Assembly: GCA_902788315.1 (NCBI GenBank)
Contig: CADAJS010000030.1
Location: 1 to 34,571, forward strand
Source: an uncultured Bacteroidales bacterium
GTDB taxonomy: Bacteria > Bacteroidota > Bacteroidia > Bacteroidales > Bacteroidaceae
Length of the DNA stretch: 34,571 nt
Reading direction: 5' to 3'
Shown: one piece after another, positions 33,785-34,571 of the stretch
Layout: the number at the start of each line of letters is the position of its first letter
Numbering within the stretch: position 1 is the first letter of the stretch
Notes under the pieces: generated by a model
Told to the model about the DNA's origin: nothing
What the model saw: the letters and a program-made list of their open reading frames with translations, nothing else
The model's database searches: none
Program-made: the position numbers and the translations under genes

Positions 33785-33971
33785 GGCTCGAAGATGGTTC
33801 GTCGATGGCTCGAAGATGGCTCGTCGATGGCTCGAAGATGGTTCGTCGATGGCTCGAAGAAGGCTCGAAGATGGTTCGTCGATGGCTCGAAGATGGTTCG
33901 TCGATGGCTCGAAGATGGTTCGTCGATGGCTCGAAGATGGTTCGTCGATGGCTCGAAGATGGCTCGAAGAT
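33785..33971. repeat. 11/22-bp tandem repeat array (17 x 11 bp)
   Basis: Seventeen consecutive 11-mers with no gaps. GGCTCGAAGAT mostly alternates with GGTTCGTCGAT (one copy GGCTCGTCGAT, one GGCTCGAAGAA), so the main period is 22 bp. Alternation breaks at units 7-8 and at the end. Because 11 is not a multiple of 3, all frames are open on both strands; the predicted Arg/Trp/Asp/Ser-rich peptides are artefacts. Confidence 0.96.
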
Positions 33972-33999
33972 ATACGGCATTCCACTTAAGGGTTGTGTC

Positions 34000-34119
34000 T
34001 TATCTTCTTTCATCATCAAACCACAACTTTGCGATGACCTTGCCGTAGTAACCTGTCTTCTTCACTCCGTCGATTTTGCGGACGAGGGTGTTCTTTTTGA
34101 TTTTAATCTTCAATGCCAT
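34000..34119 (-). pseudogene. Short basic N-terminal fragment, possibly of a HU-like gene
   Basis: ATG at 34117-34119, TAA at 34000-34002, 39 residues: it starts MALKIKIKKNTLVRKIDGVK, continues with KTGYYGKVIAK and ends LWFDDERR. The start resembles the N-terminus of the HU-like DNA-binding proteins of Bacteroidales, but those are over 100 residues long. The frame breaks shortly before the 11-bp repeat array, so I read it as a truncated gene. The family assignment is from memory and uncertain; it could also be an intact small protein. Confidence 0.42.
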
Positions 34120-34164
34120 GTCGGTTTAAAATTTTAGGGGTTATACATGTTTGTTAAATTTTCG

Positions 34165-34222
34165 TCAGCATAAGCCAGTGGCGGCACTACCTTATGGTAG
34201 TCGCGGAACTGGCATAAGCCAA
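34165..34222. repeat. Hairpin flanked by GCATAAGCCA direct repeats
   Basis: GCATAAGCCA occurs at 34168-34177 and 34212-34221. Between them GCCAGT (34174-34179) pairs with ACTGGC (34208-34213), and ACTACC-TTAT-GGTAGT (34186-34201) forms a perfect inner hairpin. The arrangement is mobile-element-like or could be a terminator for the gene at 34254-34463. Confidence 0.6.
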
Positions 34223-34253
34223 TCTACTGAGCGGCTGTTTTGGGGGCTGTGGT

Positions 34254-34463
34254 TTACTCGGCTTGCTGTTCTTTGTACTTGTCGAAATACCAAAGGAGCA
34301 AGTCGTCGGGGTCGTCTTCTGATTTGGTTTCCCTTTCGTATGCGAGTGCTTTCTCAGCCAATTTTCCAATCATGTCTCTTGTGTCACCGGCTGGGTTCTC
34401 AAACTCTCCCTTCTCGTATCTTTCGAGGAGGTCAATCTCTTGTGCTGTTAATTCTATTTTCAT
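34254..34463 (-). CDS. Hypothetical 69-residue acidic protein
   Basis: Start at the Met coded by 34461-34463 (MKIELTAQEIDLLERYEKGE); an in-frame ATG four codons earlier is also possible. The product is acidic and helical, with GDTRDMIGKLAEKALAYE and DDPDDLLLWYFDKYKEQQ. No signal peptide or known domain is recognised. Its composition is gene-like, and base composition is AT-richer than the core genes of the window, as for accessory genes. A probable insertion-sequence end lies 13 bp upstream of the start, so its promoter may be displaced. Confidence 0.6.
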   Translation of the reverse strand: MKIELTAQEIDLLERYEKGEFENPAGDTRDMIGKLAEKALAYERETKSEDDPDDLLLWYFDKYKEQQAE

Positions 34464-34475
34464 ATTACTTACCAC

Positions 34476-34571
34476 TAGTGTCCACTAAAAAATGGACGAG
34501 TTAAAAATTAAACAAATTAGGTTCACTTGAACCGCTTCGGTCTTTGTCATTTTTGAATATAGTTTTGTCGA
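34476..34571 (-). mobile_element. Probable insertion-sequence end with transposase C-terminus
   Basis: GTCCA (34480-34484) and TGGAC (34493-34497) form an inverted pair within TAGTGTCCACTAAAAAATGG, of the kind seen at insertion-sequence tips. On the minus strand an open frame enters from the window edge at 34569 and stops at TAA 34501-34503, ending in the residues DKTIFKNDKDRSG then SSEPNLFNF. A tail like PNLFNF is reminiscent of IS4-type transposases in Bacteroidales. Only 22 residues are visible, so the family is tentative. Confidence 0.45.

Noticed and set aside
33531..33971. CRISPR array
   Set aside because: Units follow each other without unique spacers, and no cas gene is present.
33755..34137. 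Arg/Trp/Asp-rich frames on both strands through the 11-bp repeats
   Set aside because: All three frames are equally open because 11 is not a multiple of three; the products are repeat artefacts.

Overview
The window looks like a chromosomal segment of a Bacteroidota bacterium of the order Bacteroidales, most likely Prevotellaceae-like. The grounds are: (i) promoters of the Bacteroidota type (TTTG, 19-21 bp, TAnnTTTG) in front of most transcription units; (ii) gene families typical of this group (DUF1080, DUF3332, DUF4838, DUF6259, TIGR03905, GLUG-motif surface proteins, two-gene AddAB-like exonuclease); and (iii) the short C-terminal motif 'DLSGRRV...KGIYIINGKKV..K', which I associate with Prevotella exported proteins. 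The genus is an inference.

Layout. 1-2928: tail of an operon with a Gfo/Idh/MocA oxidoreductase (5' end outside the window, frameshifted near its 3' end), a DUF1080 protein and a lipoprotein sugar isomerase/epimerase. This trio is consistent with oxidative (3-keto-sugar) glycoside breakdown in the envelope. 3011-3883: tatC. 3949-8784: a 1611-residue GLUG/LamG surface protein. 9035-11275: a DUF6259 glycoside-hydrolase-like protein. 11410-12202: a divergent pair, a small winged-helix protein and a lipoprotein. 12212-15811 (minus): pheT, yebC and a TSCPD-domain protein. 16054-16599: a DUF3332 lipoprotein. 16674-17697 (minus): a remnant of an exported-protein C-terminus, two palindromes, and panB. 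17821-23911: an addA/addB-like pair divergent from panB. 24050-24124: tRNA-Arg(TCT). 24228-27573 (minus): a second GLUG surface protein followed after 1 nt by a 52-residue peptide gene. 27574-28501: no gene; promoters, a 22-bp duplication and a leader. 28502-31405: rplM-rpsI-rpsB-tsf. 31583-33479: a divergent CBM9-like lipoprotein and DUF4838 lipoprotein. 33531-33971: two tandem-repeat arrays (27-bp and 11/22-bp units). 34000-34571: AT-richer tail with a gene fragment, a hairpin, a small unknown gene and a probable insertion-sequence end.

The window mixes housekeeping functions (translation, pantothenate synthesis, DNA repair, Tat export) with exported carbohydrate-handling genes. The points that deserve attention are the coupled GLUG-protein/52-residue-peptide gene pair, the shared 'GELxYLLN...GEDxxPxLD' module in both GLUG proteins, short tandem repeats that recur with an exact 22-bp period at four separate intergenic sites, a hidden pseudogene fragment downstream of panB, and tatC next to an operon whose oxidoreductase may itself be a Tat substrate.
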